A DNA stretch of 64,000 nucleotides from positions 1-64,000 of the IMG/VR virus record IMGVR_UViG_3300037240_000024, one strand, 5' to 3'. The position numbers and the translations under genes were made by a program. A model generated the notes under the pieces. That model did no database searches. It had not been told where the DNA came from and saw nothing but the letters and a program-made list of their open reading frames with translations. How positions within the stretch are numbered: the stretch's first letter is position 1; every line of letters starts with the position of its first letter. This stretch comes from a virus. Positions 56,725 to 63,539 of this stretch are shown here, in pieces.

Positions 56725-56739
56725 ATAACATCTTGTCAC
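56725..56739. promoter_or_regulatory. Operator copy ATAACA-TCT-TGTCAC
   Basis: Preceded by TAAA as at 37407 and 38488, this is an imperfect copy of the operator. It lies 24 bp upstream of the gene at 56763 and between it and the divergent minus promoter. Confidence 0.6.
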
Positions 56740-56762
56740 GATAAATCAGAGAGTTAGACGAC

Positions 56763-57230
56763 ATGGCGAAACGGAAGATTCCGCCTATGCCGGTCGAGTT
56801 TTTCGCCACGCATCCCCAAATCATCGGCCTAAACACTGCCGCGCTTGGTACGCTCTGGCGCTTGCTGCTGCATTTCTGGATGACGGATTGCGCGCCGCTT
56901 CCCGATACGGACTATGCGCTTTTCCTGCTGTCCAGGTCGCACAAGCCGACGTGGGCGAGTTACAAAGCAGAGATTCGCGAGATTTTGGCGGACGTCACGC
57001 CCGATCTGGCCGAAGCGTTGGCGCTCTATCGCAAGCGATCCTCTATTCTAGGCCATCTTGGCGATAGAGGTAACTCGACGCAAAGGTCGCGCCGAGTGAA
57101 GGCGGGTCAGAATGTTGAGTCCTCAACGTCGGAGATTTATACGCCTCGCCAGGCCGAACGGAATCGCGCTCCGGCGCCGGTCGCGCACGTAAAGCAAAGC
57201 GGTTCGGGGTTCGTCGAGAAGCCGAGGTAG
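56763..57230 (+). CDS. DUF1376-like protein (155 aa)
   Basis: MPVEFFATHPQIIGLNTAAL, GTLWRLLLHFWMTDCAPLPD, YALFLLSRSHKPTWASYKAE resemble the N-terminal domain of DUF1376 proteins found in phage and prophage replication regions; the C-terminal 60 residues are basic and disordered (STQRSRRVKAG). It may bind DNA or a replication protein. It lies behind an operator copy. Confidence 0.5.
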   Translation: MAKRKIPPMPVEFFATHPQIIGLNTAALGTLWRLLLHFWMTDCAPLPDTDYALFLLSRSHKPTWASYKAEIREILADVTPDLAEALALYRKRSSILGHLGDRGNSTQRSRRVKAGQNVESSTSEIYTPRQAERNRAPAPVAHVKQSGSGFVEKPR

Positions 57231-57639
57231 CATCGAATAACAGGCTGTACGATCTTCGCTTGGTTAGCCTATGCGGCGGAAGTCTTATTTCTCGCAAGAA
57301 ACCGTCCAGCCGCTGCGCCTCTACGCCAGCTTGCAGCCTCGCCAGGCGAGCCAATCAAGCCATTTCGACCCACTATATGTAGTGACGTCTTGTTACCGTC
57401 AAAAAGGAGTACCTTTGTGACGATGCTAAGCCGTTGATACATATAGGCTTAGCGGCTCGTCGCCTGGCGCTGGCACGGCGCGGTTTCGGCGAGGCGATGG
57501 GGTTCGGGGCCTACGACTGGAAGGGGCTCGGCTTTCTGCGCCCCGTAGAAATGACCGCCGTACATCTTGTTATCCGCCCTGAAAGCCTATAAGGTGTCCC
57601 ACAGCCCAGCAAAACCGGGCCTTAGCGGGAGATACGGCT
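57231..57639 (+). promoter_or_regulatory. 409-bp intergenic control region
   Basis: Holds no convincing full-length gene. It contains three operator-family sites: ATAACAGGCTGTACG (57237-57251), GTGACGTCTTGTTAC (57382-57396), and on the minus strand ATAACAAGATGTACG (57573-57559). Between the latter two lie CACTA-TATG-TAGTG, a perfect AAGGAG, a six-codon ORF (57417-57437) and an 8-bp inverted repeat GCTAAGCC/GGCTTAGC (57425-57453). A TTG-started 52-codon frame (57434-57592) exists but has no supporting signal. Looks like a regulated leader rather than a gene. Confidence 0.5.
57417..57437 (+). CDS. Possible 6-codon leader peptide
   Basis: GTG 57417 has AAGGAG 7 nt upstream and reads MTMLSR then TGA. 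It ends inside the left part of the GCTAAGCC/GGCTTAGC hairpin, so ribosome position could influence folding, as in attenuation leaders. Very short, hence low confidence. Confidence 0.25.
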   Translation: MTMLSR

Positions 57640-57903
57640 ATGCTGAGCGGACGTATTCAGAATGCTACGCGGACTCTTGGCGCTCCCCTAGACTGGGACA
57701 GCGAACGAGACGGCGCTTGTGTTGGCCTGACGGTTCGAGATGAGCAAACTACCGCCGGGCCGACGATGTTCTCAGCATGGTTTCCGACGCCGGCCGAGGT
57801 GGCGCGGATCGTGGAGGGAGCGCCAATCTATCTCGGCATTCTCGGCACGGTACATCCGCCTGTCGTTATGAGCGTCGGCCCCAGACCGGGCTACGAAGGC
57901 TGA
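57640..57903 (+). CDS. Conserved small phage protein (87 aa)
   Basis: ATG 57640 with GGGAGATACGG upstream. MLSGRIQNATRTLGAPLDWD, then MFSAWFPTPAEVARIVEGAP and IYLGILGTVHPPVVMSVGP: a compact domain that I recognise from other phages without a known function. It follows the operator-rich control region. Confidence 0.6.
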   Translation: MLSGRIQNATRTLGAPLDWDSERDGACVGLTVRDEQTTAGPTMFSAWFPTPAEVARIVEGAPIYLGILGTVHPPVVMSVGPRPGYEG

Positions 57904-58150
57904 CCGGGAACCTCCCCCGCTCCGACGGCTTGACGCCGAGCGGCGCCGGGGCTATTCGAGAGGTCCGTGGGCTTCCCTGGTGGGTTGACATGGAAGCATC
58001 TAGCCCGACGCTCATACGGCTGACGAGCTGCTGAAATGCAGCGAAACGTGAAAACGTCCCGTGGAGCCTCCCAAGTTGGGGAATAACTGGAGGCCTAGGC
58101 CCGCCGCTGAAAACGCCGTCCCGCATCGCACCGGGGCGGCGTTTTCGTTT
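57904..58150 (+). terminator. Untranslated 3' region ending in a strong terminator
   Basis: About 200 bp without a gene, containing several short GC-rich inverted repeats, ends in GAAAACGCCG-TCCC and GGGG-CGGCGTTTTC (58109-58146) followed by GTTT. The 10-bp perfect outer stem makes this one of the strongest terminators in the window. The preceding untranslated stretch could be a structured 3' RNA; no known RNA family recognised. Confidence 0.7.
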
Positions 58151-58164
58151 GACGGCGCTCCAAA

Positions 58165-58192
58165 AGCATGTCATCTGATCGGATGGTGTCAA
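58165..58192 (-). repeat. Left inverted repeat of the recombinase block
   Basis: Read on the minus strand it is TTGACAC-CATCCGATC-AG-ATGACATGCT, which matches the plus-strand copy at 59772-59801 at nearly all positions (a GC insertion and two substitutions). The pair faces outwards around 1.6 kb with five small genes including the serine recombinase. TTGACA with CATGCT at 16 bp also reads as a promoter pointing left. Confidence 0.75.
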
Positions 58193-58203
58193 CGGAGGAT
58201 GCG

Positions 58204-58548
58204 ATGAATTACGTCGATCTCACCCATTTCGAAAATACGTTTCGCGATCTCGACACGGCGCAGGGCGTTGCGCTGTCCGACTGGGCCAAGCCATCCAGTG
58301 TCGAAGTCAAGTTCACCAACGGCGGAACGAAGCAGCGGCACATCCCAATCGTCGATCACGAAGCTACCGCCAATTTCCGGCTCGGTGTGATCGAGGCGCT
58401 TCAGATTGAGAATGGCCGGCTGCGCGCCGATCTGAAGACAGCGGCCAATCTCTATTTTGGTCTGATCCAGGAGGCTGAGCCGATTCCGACGCCTGGTGAG
58501 GTGCTGGCGAAGGTGTTATCCTCCGACGATTACTGGACAGGAGCGTGA
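58204..58548 (+). CDS. Hypothetical protein (114 aa)
   Basis: ATG 58204 has GGAGG 5 nt upstream and starts 12 bp after the left inverted repeat. MNYVDLTHFENTFRDLDTAQ, then DHEATANFRLGVIEALQIEN and DLKTAANLYFGLIQEAEPIP: a helical protein. Function unknown. Confidence 0.6.
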   Translation: MNYVDLTHFENTFRDLDTAQGVALSDWAKPSSVEVKFTNGGTKQRHIPIVDHEATANFRLGVIEALQIENGRLRADLKTAANLYFGLIQEAEPIPTPGEVLAKVLSSDDYWTGA

Positions 58549-58549
58549 G

Positions 58550-58795
58550 ATGTTGAAGATTGCCGCAACGTTTTTGCTCTTCGCGACTGCGGTTAGAGCG
58601 GACGTAGTCGATCTGAACGATTTTCTCTCGCCGGGTTACAAGCCTGGCGACGACGTCTCTATTCCGTTGCAGAAAGCGATCGACTCGGCGTGCGCAGCGA
58701 CGCCGCTCGATCCGGTCGTGCTGCTTTCTTACGGCGTGGTGAACATAAAAGAAAGCATACACGGTACGTGCGGTGTAACGCTGCAAATTCGATAG
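58550..58795 (+). CDS. Exported small protein (81 aa)
   Basis: MLKIAATFLLFATAVRADVV is a short signal peptide with VRA-D cleavage. The mature part has two cysteines (DSACAATPLD, HGTCGVTLQIR). A periplasmic phage protein made outside the fibre cassette; possibly a superinfection-exclusion or envelope factor, but this is speculation. Confidence 0.5.
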   Translation: MLKIAATFLLFATAVRADVVDLNDFLSPGYKPGDDVSIPLQKAIDSACAATPLDPVVLLSYGVVNIKESIHGTCGVTLQIR

Positions 58796-58804
58796 GAGCG
58801 TGAG

Positions 58805-58924
58805 ATGGCCGAAGCGGCTATGTTCGTCACGCTCATCGCGCTGATCTCCTATTGCGCCTATCTGGATCGGCGTGAGCATCCGAAGCCGAAGCCGGCGAAG
58901 GAACGGAAGTTTCGATCTTTCTGA
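58805..58924 (+). CDS. 39-aa membrane-anchored basic peptide
   Basis: ATG 58805 in the recombinase block. MAEAAMFVTLIALISYCAYL is a membrane helix, followed by a basic tail DRREHPKPKPAKERKFRSF. Function unknown. Confidence 0.5.
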   Translation: MAEAAMFVTLIALISYCAYLDRREHPKPKPAKERKFRSF

Positions 58925-58977
58925 TTGACTTTTCCGTCAAAATGCTTTAGACCTTTCTGATAAATGGAGGGTCTAAA
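58925..58977 (+). promoter_or_regulatory. Recombinase promoter with TTTAGACC inverted repeat
   Basis: TTGACT (58925-58930) and TTAGAC or TAGACC 16-17 bp later form a promoter. TTTAGACC (58946-58953) and GGTCTAAA (58970-58977) are perfect 8-bp arms 16 bp apart; the first covers the -10, the second abuts the start codon. A related segment (GTCAATAAGATTTAGACCTT) is at 56672-56691. Confidence 0.65.
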
Positions 58978-59532
58978 ATGCGCTACGGCTACGCTCGTGT
59001 CTCCACCCAGGACCAGAGCCTTGAGATCCAAATCGCCGATCTGACGAAGGCCGGCTGCGGCGACATCAGGTCCGAGAAGGTCAGCGGCGGCTCGATTCAT
59101 AATCGCGATGAGTTCGTCAAGCTTCTCTGGGATTTGAAGCGCGGCGACGAATTGTGGGTCGTGCGTATCGACCGATTCGCTCGTAGCCTCGCCGATCTCG
59201 CGGTGACGGTGCGCGATCTGACGAAGCGCGGCGTGGTTCTCAAAGCCACGCAGCAGCCCATCGACACCACGACCGCTTCGGGGAATGCGTTCCTTGGGAT
59301 GCTCGGGGTGTTCGCCGAGTTCGAGCGCAGCCTTACGGCCGAGCGCCAGGCCGTCGGAATCGCGGCGGCTCACGCGGCGGGCAAGTACGAGAAATGCGGC
59401 CGACCGTGCGTGACGGGTCATATCGACAAGCAGGAGGTGAAGGCGATGCTGGAGCGGGACGGCCGGGTGAAGACGGCCAAACATTACCGGCTGTCGGAGA
59501 GCGCGATTTACAGACTGGCGAGGGCGGCGTGA
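58978..59532 (+). CDS. Serine recombinase (resolvase/invertase family, 184 aa)
   Basis: YGYARVSTQDQSLEIQ places the catalytic serine at about residue 9. GDELWVVRIDRFARSLADLA (~57-76) carries the conserved arginines, and FAEFERSLTAERQAVGIAAA (~113-132) the E-helix. A short HTH with KQEVKAMLERDGRVKTAKHY closes the protein (~150-180). It is the small resolvase/DNA-invertase type, not the large phage integrase type, so it would resolve multimers or invert DNA rather than integrate. Inverted repeats flank its block. Confidence 0.85.
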   Translation: MRYGYARVSTQDQSLEIQIADLTKAGCGDIRSEKVSGGSIHNRDEFVKLLWDLKRGDELWVVRIDRFARSLADLAVTVRDLTKRGVVLKATQQPIDTTTASGNAFLGMLGVFAEFERSLTAERQAVGIAAAHAAGKYEKCGRPCVTGHIDKQEVKAMLERDGRVKTAKHYRLSESAIYRLARAA

Positions 59533-59795
59533 CCGACGAAGATATTGAATACGTCATCAAGATCGTAGCCGACGCGGCTTGGGGTCTTGCATCTCGTGAG
59601 AGCGACGGCGACGGCGACCCAAATCGGAATCTCTGTCTTCGCATTGAGGACTTGAGCGACGACCCGGTCGTCAGCAAGAACCTTCTCGCGCACGTCAAGG
59701 CGCTACTTGTTCGCGATGAAAAGTCTTCTGACTGGGAGATGCACTTGGATGCGTGGTTTGCGGAAAGCGCCTTGACACGCCATCCGATCCTATGA
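59529..59795 (+). CDS. Small acidic protein coupled to the recombinase (88 aa)
   Basis: GTG 59529 overlaps the recombinase stop (GTGA). MTDEDIEYVIKIVADAAWGL, NLCLRIEDLSDDPVVSKNLL, HVKALLVRDEKSSDWEMHLD: acidic and helical. Its last codons run into the right inverted repeat, which encodes its C-terminus (ALTRHPIL). Function unknown. Confidence 0.6.
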   Translation: MTDEDIEYVIKIVADAAWGLASRESDGDGDPNRNLCLRIEDLSDDPVVSKNLLAHVKALLVRDEKSSDWEMHLDAWFAESALTRHPIL

Positions 59796-59801
59796 CATGC
59801 T
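59772..59801 (+). repeat. Right inverted repeat of the recombinase block
   Basis: TTGACACGC-CATCCGATC-CT-ATGACATGCT, partner of 58165-58192. TTGACACGCC also begins the rightward promoter at 37361. As a promoter it would point right, towards the gene at 59828, which has CGAGGAG upstream. Confidence 0.75.
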
Positions 59802-59827
59802 GAGCACACAAATCGAGGAGACCCCAG

Positions 59828-60073
59828 ATGGCCGACGATCATGATCTTTTTGAGGGCGGCGCTGTGGCTGGCCGTCCTGTTGATGCGACTCAGTCCGTCG
59901 CCGGAGTTGGGACGGCTGCGAAGGTCTATCCGCCGCCGGTTGCGCAGAACCAGGACTTCAAGGCCAAGCTGAGAGCGGCGGTCGACGAGCACTTCCCGGC
60001 GATGGACGCTGACGGCGTCGAGGCTCATCAGCCGATGCGGGATTTCTGCCTTAAGGTTATGAGCATCCTGTGA
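59828..60073 (+). CDS. Hypothetical protein (81 aa)
   Basis: ATG 59828, GAGGAG upstream. A Gly/Ala/Val-rich N-terminal half precedes KAKLRAAVDEHFPAMDADGV and PMRDFCLKVMSIL. A terminator-like hairpin follows. Function unknown. Confidence 0.55.
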   Translation: MADDHDLFEGGAVAGRPVDATQSVAGVGTAAKVYPPPVAQNQDFKAKLRAAVDEHFPAMDADGVEAHQPMRDFCLKVMSIL

Positions 60074-60087
60074 CATAACAAGGCGCT

Positions 60088-60109
60088 CGCCGGGCGTCTC
60101 CGGCGTTTT
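60088..60109 (+). terminator. Short terminator
   Basis: CGCCGG and CCGGCG with a 6-nt loop, followed by TTTT. Just upstream (60075-60080) is an ATAACA half-site of the operator family without a right half. Confidence 0.6.
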
Positions 60110-60124
60110 GACCGGAGAACCCGC

Positions 60125-60259
60125 ATGGCGAAGTCCGCGAAGATGATGAAGGCCAAAGAGGCCAATGACACGAAGGCCAAGGGCAAGGGCGTCGACCCGA
60201 AGAAGCCGATGACGAAGAACAACGTCAAAGCCTTGGCGAAGCTCGGCAAGAAAAAGTAA
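60125..60259 (+). CDS. 44-aa lysine-rich protein
   Basis: ATG 60125 with CCGGAGAACC upstream. Seventeen of 44 residues are lysine (MAKSAKMMKAKEANDTKAKG ... AKLGKKK), with no hydrophobic core: a small nucleic-acid-binding or DNA-condensing protein is plausible. Expressed behind a terminator, before the packaging genes. Confidence 0.55.
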   Translation: MAKSAKMMKAKEANDTKAKGKGVDPKKPMTKNNVKALAKLGKKK

Positions 60260-60369
60260 TCCGTCCAGCGACGTTTGCCTCCTCGTACCGTCGCGCGACG
60301 TGAGCGCGAGGGCCTTGACGCGCGTACACTCCCTGCGTTGCGGCTTCTCGTTGATCGGAAGGATGGAAC

Positions 60370-60540
60370 TTGGCCCGCATCTACAAACGAAAGCCGGACG
60401 CGCTGGTCGCCAAGCTGACGGTGCCGATGTCCGACGACCTGTTGCACCGGCTACGCGAACATGCCGTGGCGAAAGCGCAGACGCCGACGGCGGCGGCGCG
60501 CGAGATTATCTCCCAGGCGCTGCCGGAGCCGGTGAAATGA
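60370..60540 (+). CDS. Ribbon-helix-helix-like protein (56 aa)
   Basis: TTG 60370 is preceded by GGAAGGATGG. The segment KLTVPMSDDLLHRLREHAVA followed by QTPTAAAREIISQAL has the beta-strand, helix A, helix B layout of Arc/CopG-type RHH proteins. This suggests a small transcriptional regulator of the late region. It overlaps the next ATG. Confidence 0.5.
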   Translation: MARIYKRKPDALVAKLTVPMSDDLLHRLREHAVAKAQTPTAAAREIISQALPEPVK

Positions 60541-60830
60541 GCAATCTCGCAGTTCTTGGCAGCGACGATGTTGAGGTGCTCGTGCACATTCGACGAAACT
60601 CCGACAACGTGACACGTATCTGGAAAACGACCGAAAAGCGTTCGTCCATGGACTATGATTGGCGAGACGGAAATTGTTCGTGTGACTGCAACCGAGAATT
60701 GTTCTTCGAATACGTCGCCGGCGCCAAATACGAAGACGTCGAAACGAAGTGCGGCGACGGAGCATATTTCGTTCAGATCTTCGACGCTGAAGGAAATATG
60801 CTCTACTCGGACGACGAGGCGTTGAAATGA
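60537..60830 (+). CDS. Hypothetical cysteine-containing protein (97 aa)
   Basis: ATG 60537 (ATGA overlap). MSNLAVLGSDDVEVLVHIRR, then DWRDGNCSCDCNRELFFEYV (three cysteines in CxCxC arrangement) and AYFVQIFDAEGNMLYSDDEA. A small beta domain, possibly metal-binding. Function unknown. Confidence 0.6.
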   Translation: MSNLAVLGSDDVEVLVHIRRNSDNVTRIWKTTEKRSSMDYDWRDGNCSCDCNRELFFEYVAGAKYEDVETKCGDGAYFVQIFDAEGNMLYSDDEALK

Positions 60831-61096
60831 GCAATCTCGGAATGCGGATCAAGGGCGATGTGTTCGAGGTCGGCTTCGAGGCGGAGACCCGCGAGGAATT
60901 CGATTCGTTCGTCGAGCGCCTTCAGATGGTTGCGGCGACGATCTGGCGGAGCCAGCACGAGCCCGAGCCGGAAAGAGACGATCAAGCCGTCGCGCGCATC
61001 CACGCGGCCGAGGTCGCAGCCACCAAGAAGGCCAGCATGACGAAGTTCGAGAAGCAGGCCGTCAAGGACTGGCGCGAGGATCAGGGGCTGCGCTGA
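60827..61096 (+). CDS. Hypothetical helical protein (89 aa)
   Basis: ATGA overlap at 60827. MSNLGMRIKGDVFEVGFEAE then SFVERLQMVAATIWRSQHEP and KASMTKFEKQAVKDWREDQG. Small acidic/basic helices. It is one of several candidates for a small terminase or packaging accessory, but the sequence gives no proof. Confidence 0.55.
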   Translation: MSNLGMRIKGDVFEVGFEAETREEFDSFVERLQMVAATIWRSQHEPEPERDDQAVARIHAAEVAATKKASMTKFEKQAVKDWREDQGLR

Positions 61097-61329
61097 TGTC
61101 GAACGGACACACCGTTTTTACCAACGAGGACAGCACCGGCGTCGCGTCTGAAGACAAGTCTATAAATGTCGCGTTGCTGGTGTTTCAGCTTACGGGCGAC
61201 ACGTTAAACGTGCGTGTGGACCTTCGTCGCGGAAGATTTGATGGTCTTGTCTATCTGACGGCGGTCGAGGCGATGAAGATCGCGAAGGAGCTTCGCCGGC
61301 TCGCCATCGCGGCGTTTGAGGCAAGCTGA
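61096..61329 (+). CDS. Hypothetical protein (77 aa)
   Basis: ATG 61096 with TGATG overlap. MSNGHTVFTNEDSTGVASED, then VALLVFQLTGDTLNVRVDLR and VYLTAVEAMKIAKELRRLAI. A small beta/alpha domain; its stop overlaps the next ATG. Function unknown. Confidence 0.55.
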   Translation: MSNGHTVFTNEDSTGVASEDKSINVALLVFQLTGDTLNVRVDLRRGRFDGLVYLTAVEAMKIAKELRRLAIAAFEAS

Positions 61330-61649
61330 TGTCTGAACTTCTCATCCCACGCCGTCGTTTTTTGCAAGGCATGGCGACTTTGTTTGTCGCCCCGGCGATC
61401 ATCAAGGCGTCGTCGCTGATGCCGGTGAAATCTTGGCGTGAAGTTTGGCTCTGGCCGGTGCCGCCGGACGGTCGCAGCGTGACGTTTTTCGGTGGTCGTG
61501 TTTGGTGGCTGCACGATTCGGACTGTTCAGGTATGTTCTATTCCGAAGTCGGGGATTGGTTATCGCATCCTCAAGCGGCGCAGATTGAGATGCGCCCGTT
61601 CGTATTGAAAGATACTTTTACAAGAACCGATCATGCGGTTGCAGGCTGA
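61329..61649 (+). CDS. Small protein with Tat-like N-terminus (106 aa)
   Basis: The N-terminus IPRRRFLQGMATLFVAPAII then KASSLMPVKSW has an RRxFL twin-arginine motif and a hydrophobic stretch. Proteins with this start (RRxFL...APAIVRASSLMPV) are, as I recall, common in phage packaging regions and are often flagged as Tat substrates. The remainder (WLHDSDCSGMFYSEVGDW) is aromatic-rich. It is coupled to the terminase gene. Export is uncertain. Confidence 0.6.
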   Translation: MSELLIPRRRFLQGMATLFVAPAIIKASSLMPVKSWREVWLWPVPPDGRSVTFFGGRVWWLHDSDCSGMFYSEVGDWLSHPQAAQIEMRPFVLKDTFTRTDHAVAG

Positions 61650-63529
61650 TGGCCCTCAAGGCGTCGAAGTGGCTGAAGGCGTTCGAGACTTTCGCGGCTG
61701 ATCTCAGGATCAAGTCGAAGGAAGAAGTCTCGATCGATCAGCACGGCGTTCCGCTCAGCATCTGGGTCAGCCAGCGCCGGTTCCTGGAGGAGATAGGCAA
61801 CGGCCTCGATAGCGGCATCCACAGCTTCAACATTCTCAAGAGCCGACAGCTCGGCGTCACGACCCTGTCGGTCGCGCTGGTGGACGTGTTCTGGCCGGCC
61901 ATGCACCCCGGCATCATCGGCTGTCTCGTCACCGACACCGAGAAGAATCGCGAACTCAACCGCGCGATGATCGAGGGTTACATCAACTCGTTCCCCGATG
62001 GTTATTTCGGCGGGAAATTCTCGATCACCCGGTCGAACCGGCAGATGCTCCAGTTTAGCAACGGATCTCGGCTCGATCTGCTGGTGGCCGGCACGAAGAA
62101 GAAAGCGATCGCCTGGGGTGAAGGTCAGGGCTACGCCTTCGCCCATCTCACGGAATTGGCCTCCTACGGTGACGTTGAGGGCTTGAAGTCTCTTGAAGAA
62201 GGCTTCGCTCAGTCCAATCCGCATCGGCTGTTCGTGCGTGAATCCACGGCGAAAGGCTACAACCATTGGCGAGCCCGCTGGGTCGCCGGCAAGAACTCGC
62301 TCACCGAGCGCAGCTTCTTCATCGGTTGGTGGAGCGGCGACAAGAACCGGATCGAGCGCAAGGACGCGCGCTTCAACCAGTTCGGTCTCTACCCGCCGAA
62401 CCCCGAAGAGAAGGGCAAGATCGAACTGGTGCGGCAGGCGTACGGCTGGAAGATCACGCCCGAGCAGCTTGCGTGGCATCGCTGGAAGCGCACCGACGCC
62501 GGCGCCGAGCAGGGTCTGCTCGATCAGAATCAGCCGTGGGACGAACAGGAAGCGTTCGTCATGTCCGGCTACAGCTTCTTCCAGACGCGCGTCATCGACA
62601 GCGACTTGAAGGCGCTGCTGGACGATCCGCCGATCTTCAAGGGTTATCGCTATCAGGTCGACGGCGATTTCTACAGCTTCAAGATGATGGCTCTGGACCC
62701 GGAGATCGACAGTGTCGATGACGTCGAACTCAAGGTTTGGGAAGAGCCTGTGGACGGAGCCAAATATGCGATTGGTTTTGATCCAGCCTACGGGCGAAAT
62801 GAGCATAAGGATGGAAGCGCCATTGTCGTGCTACGGTGCTTTGCTGATCGCGTTGTGCAGGTTGCAGAATATAGGTCGTCTGAGGTTGAGGCTCGACACG
62901 CCGCCTGGGTGGCTTTCCATATCTGCGCCGCTTACCGAGACTGCATGATAAACGTCGAACTGACCGGGCCGGGGCGGCTCGTGATGGCTGAGTTCGATCA
63001 TCTCCGTCAGCTTCTCGGCGCCGAGATGAACGTCGCGCGCACCGAGCAGCGCGGTTGGCAGGACGCAGCGGCCAACGCGCGCTGGTTCCTGCACCACAGG
63101 GAAGACTCGTTCGGCTCCGGCTTTGCGGCGAATTACGAAACGACGTGGCGCTACAAGCAGGAAATGCTTTACAAGCTGAAAGGCTCGTACGTCAGCCGCG
63201 AACTCGACATCCGTTCGATGGCGCTGCTGAACGAGATGAAAAATGTCGTGGTCGACAACGACGACATCGGAGCACCTGAGTCCACCGACGAGGACAAGAA
63301 GGACGATCGTGTCTTCGCGCTCGGTCTCGCCAATCTCGCATGGATGTCGTGGATCAGAAAAGAGATGATCTCGCAGGGGCTGACCTATGACACGGTCATG
63401 GCGGCCGAGCGTGGCGACACCGAACTGGCGACGCACGGGCTCAATAGCCTGGTGTATCGTTTTCTCGCTCGGGCTGACGAGCCGATCGAGAAAGAACCGA
63501 CGTGGCGCGAACTTCAAGGTCTGGAATAG
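61649..63529 (+). CDS. terL: Terminase large subunit (626 aa)
   Basis: The ATPase has a Walker A variant in FNILKSRQLGVTTLSVALVD (~59-78), Walker B in YAFAHLTELASYGD (~161-174) and coupling motif region RESTAKGYNHW (~196-206). The nuclease has KYAIGFDPAYGRNEHKDGSA (first Asp, ~373-392), VELTGPG (~434-440, glutamate) and KKDDRVFALGLANLAW (~551-566, final Asp). It pumps DNA into procapsids and cuts concatemers. In many phages the portal follows; here the window ends 0.5 kb later, and the portal lies near position 1.4-3.1 kb on the opposite strand. Confidence 0.9.
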   Translation: MALKASKWLKAFETFAADLRIKSKEEVSIDQHGVPLSIWVSQRRFLEEIGNGLDSGIHSFNILKSRQLGVTTLSVALVDVFWPAMHPGIIGCLVTDTEKNRELNRAMIEGYINSFPDGYFGGKFSITRSNRQMLQFSNGSRLDLLVAGTKKKAIAWGEGQGYAFAHLTELASYGDVEGLKSLEEGFAQSNPHRLFVRESTAKGYNHWRARWVAGKNSLTERSFFIGWWSGDKNRIERKDARFNQFGLYPPNPEEKGKIELVRQAYGWKITPEQLAWHRWKRTDAGAEQGLLDQNQPWDEQEAFVMSGYSFFQTRVIDSDLKALLDDPPIFKGYRYQVDGDFYSFKMMALDPEIDSVDDVELKVWEEPVDGAKYAIGFDPAYGRNEHKDGSAIVVLRCFADRVVQVAEYRSSEVEARHAAWVAFHICAAYRDCMINVELTGPGRLVMAEFDHLRQLLGAEMNVARTEQRGWQDAAANARWFLHHREDSFGSGFAANYETTWRYKQEMLYKLKGSYVSRELDIRSMALLNEMKNVVVDNDDIGAPESTDEDKKDDRVFALGLANLAWMSWIRKEMISQGLTYDTVMAAERGDTELATHGLNSLVYRFLARADEPIEKEPTWRELQGLE

Positions 63530-63539
63530 GGAGGGTGAA

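Noticed and set aside
57434-57592. TTG-started 52-codon ORF in the 57.2-57.6 kb intergenic region
   Set aside because: No ribosome-binding site at the right distance and an operator-like site inside; treated as part of a regulatory leader.
58978-59532. Integrase for lysogeny
   Set aside because: The serine recombinase is the small resolvase/invertase type without the large C-terminal domain of phage serine integrases. No tyrosine integrase, attP or full-length repressor was recognised, so a temperate lifestyle is not claimed.
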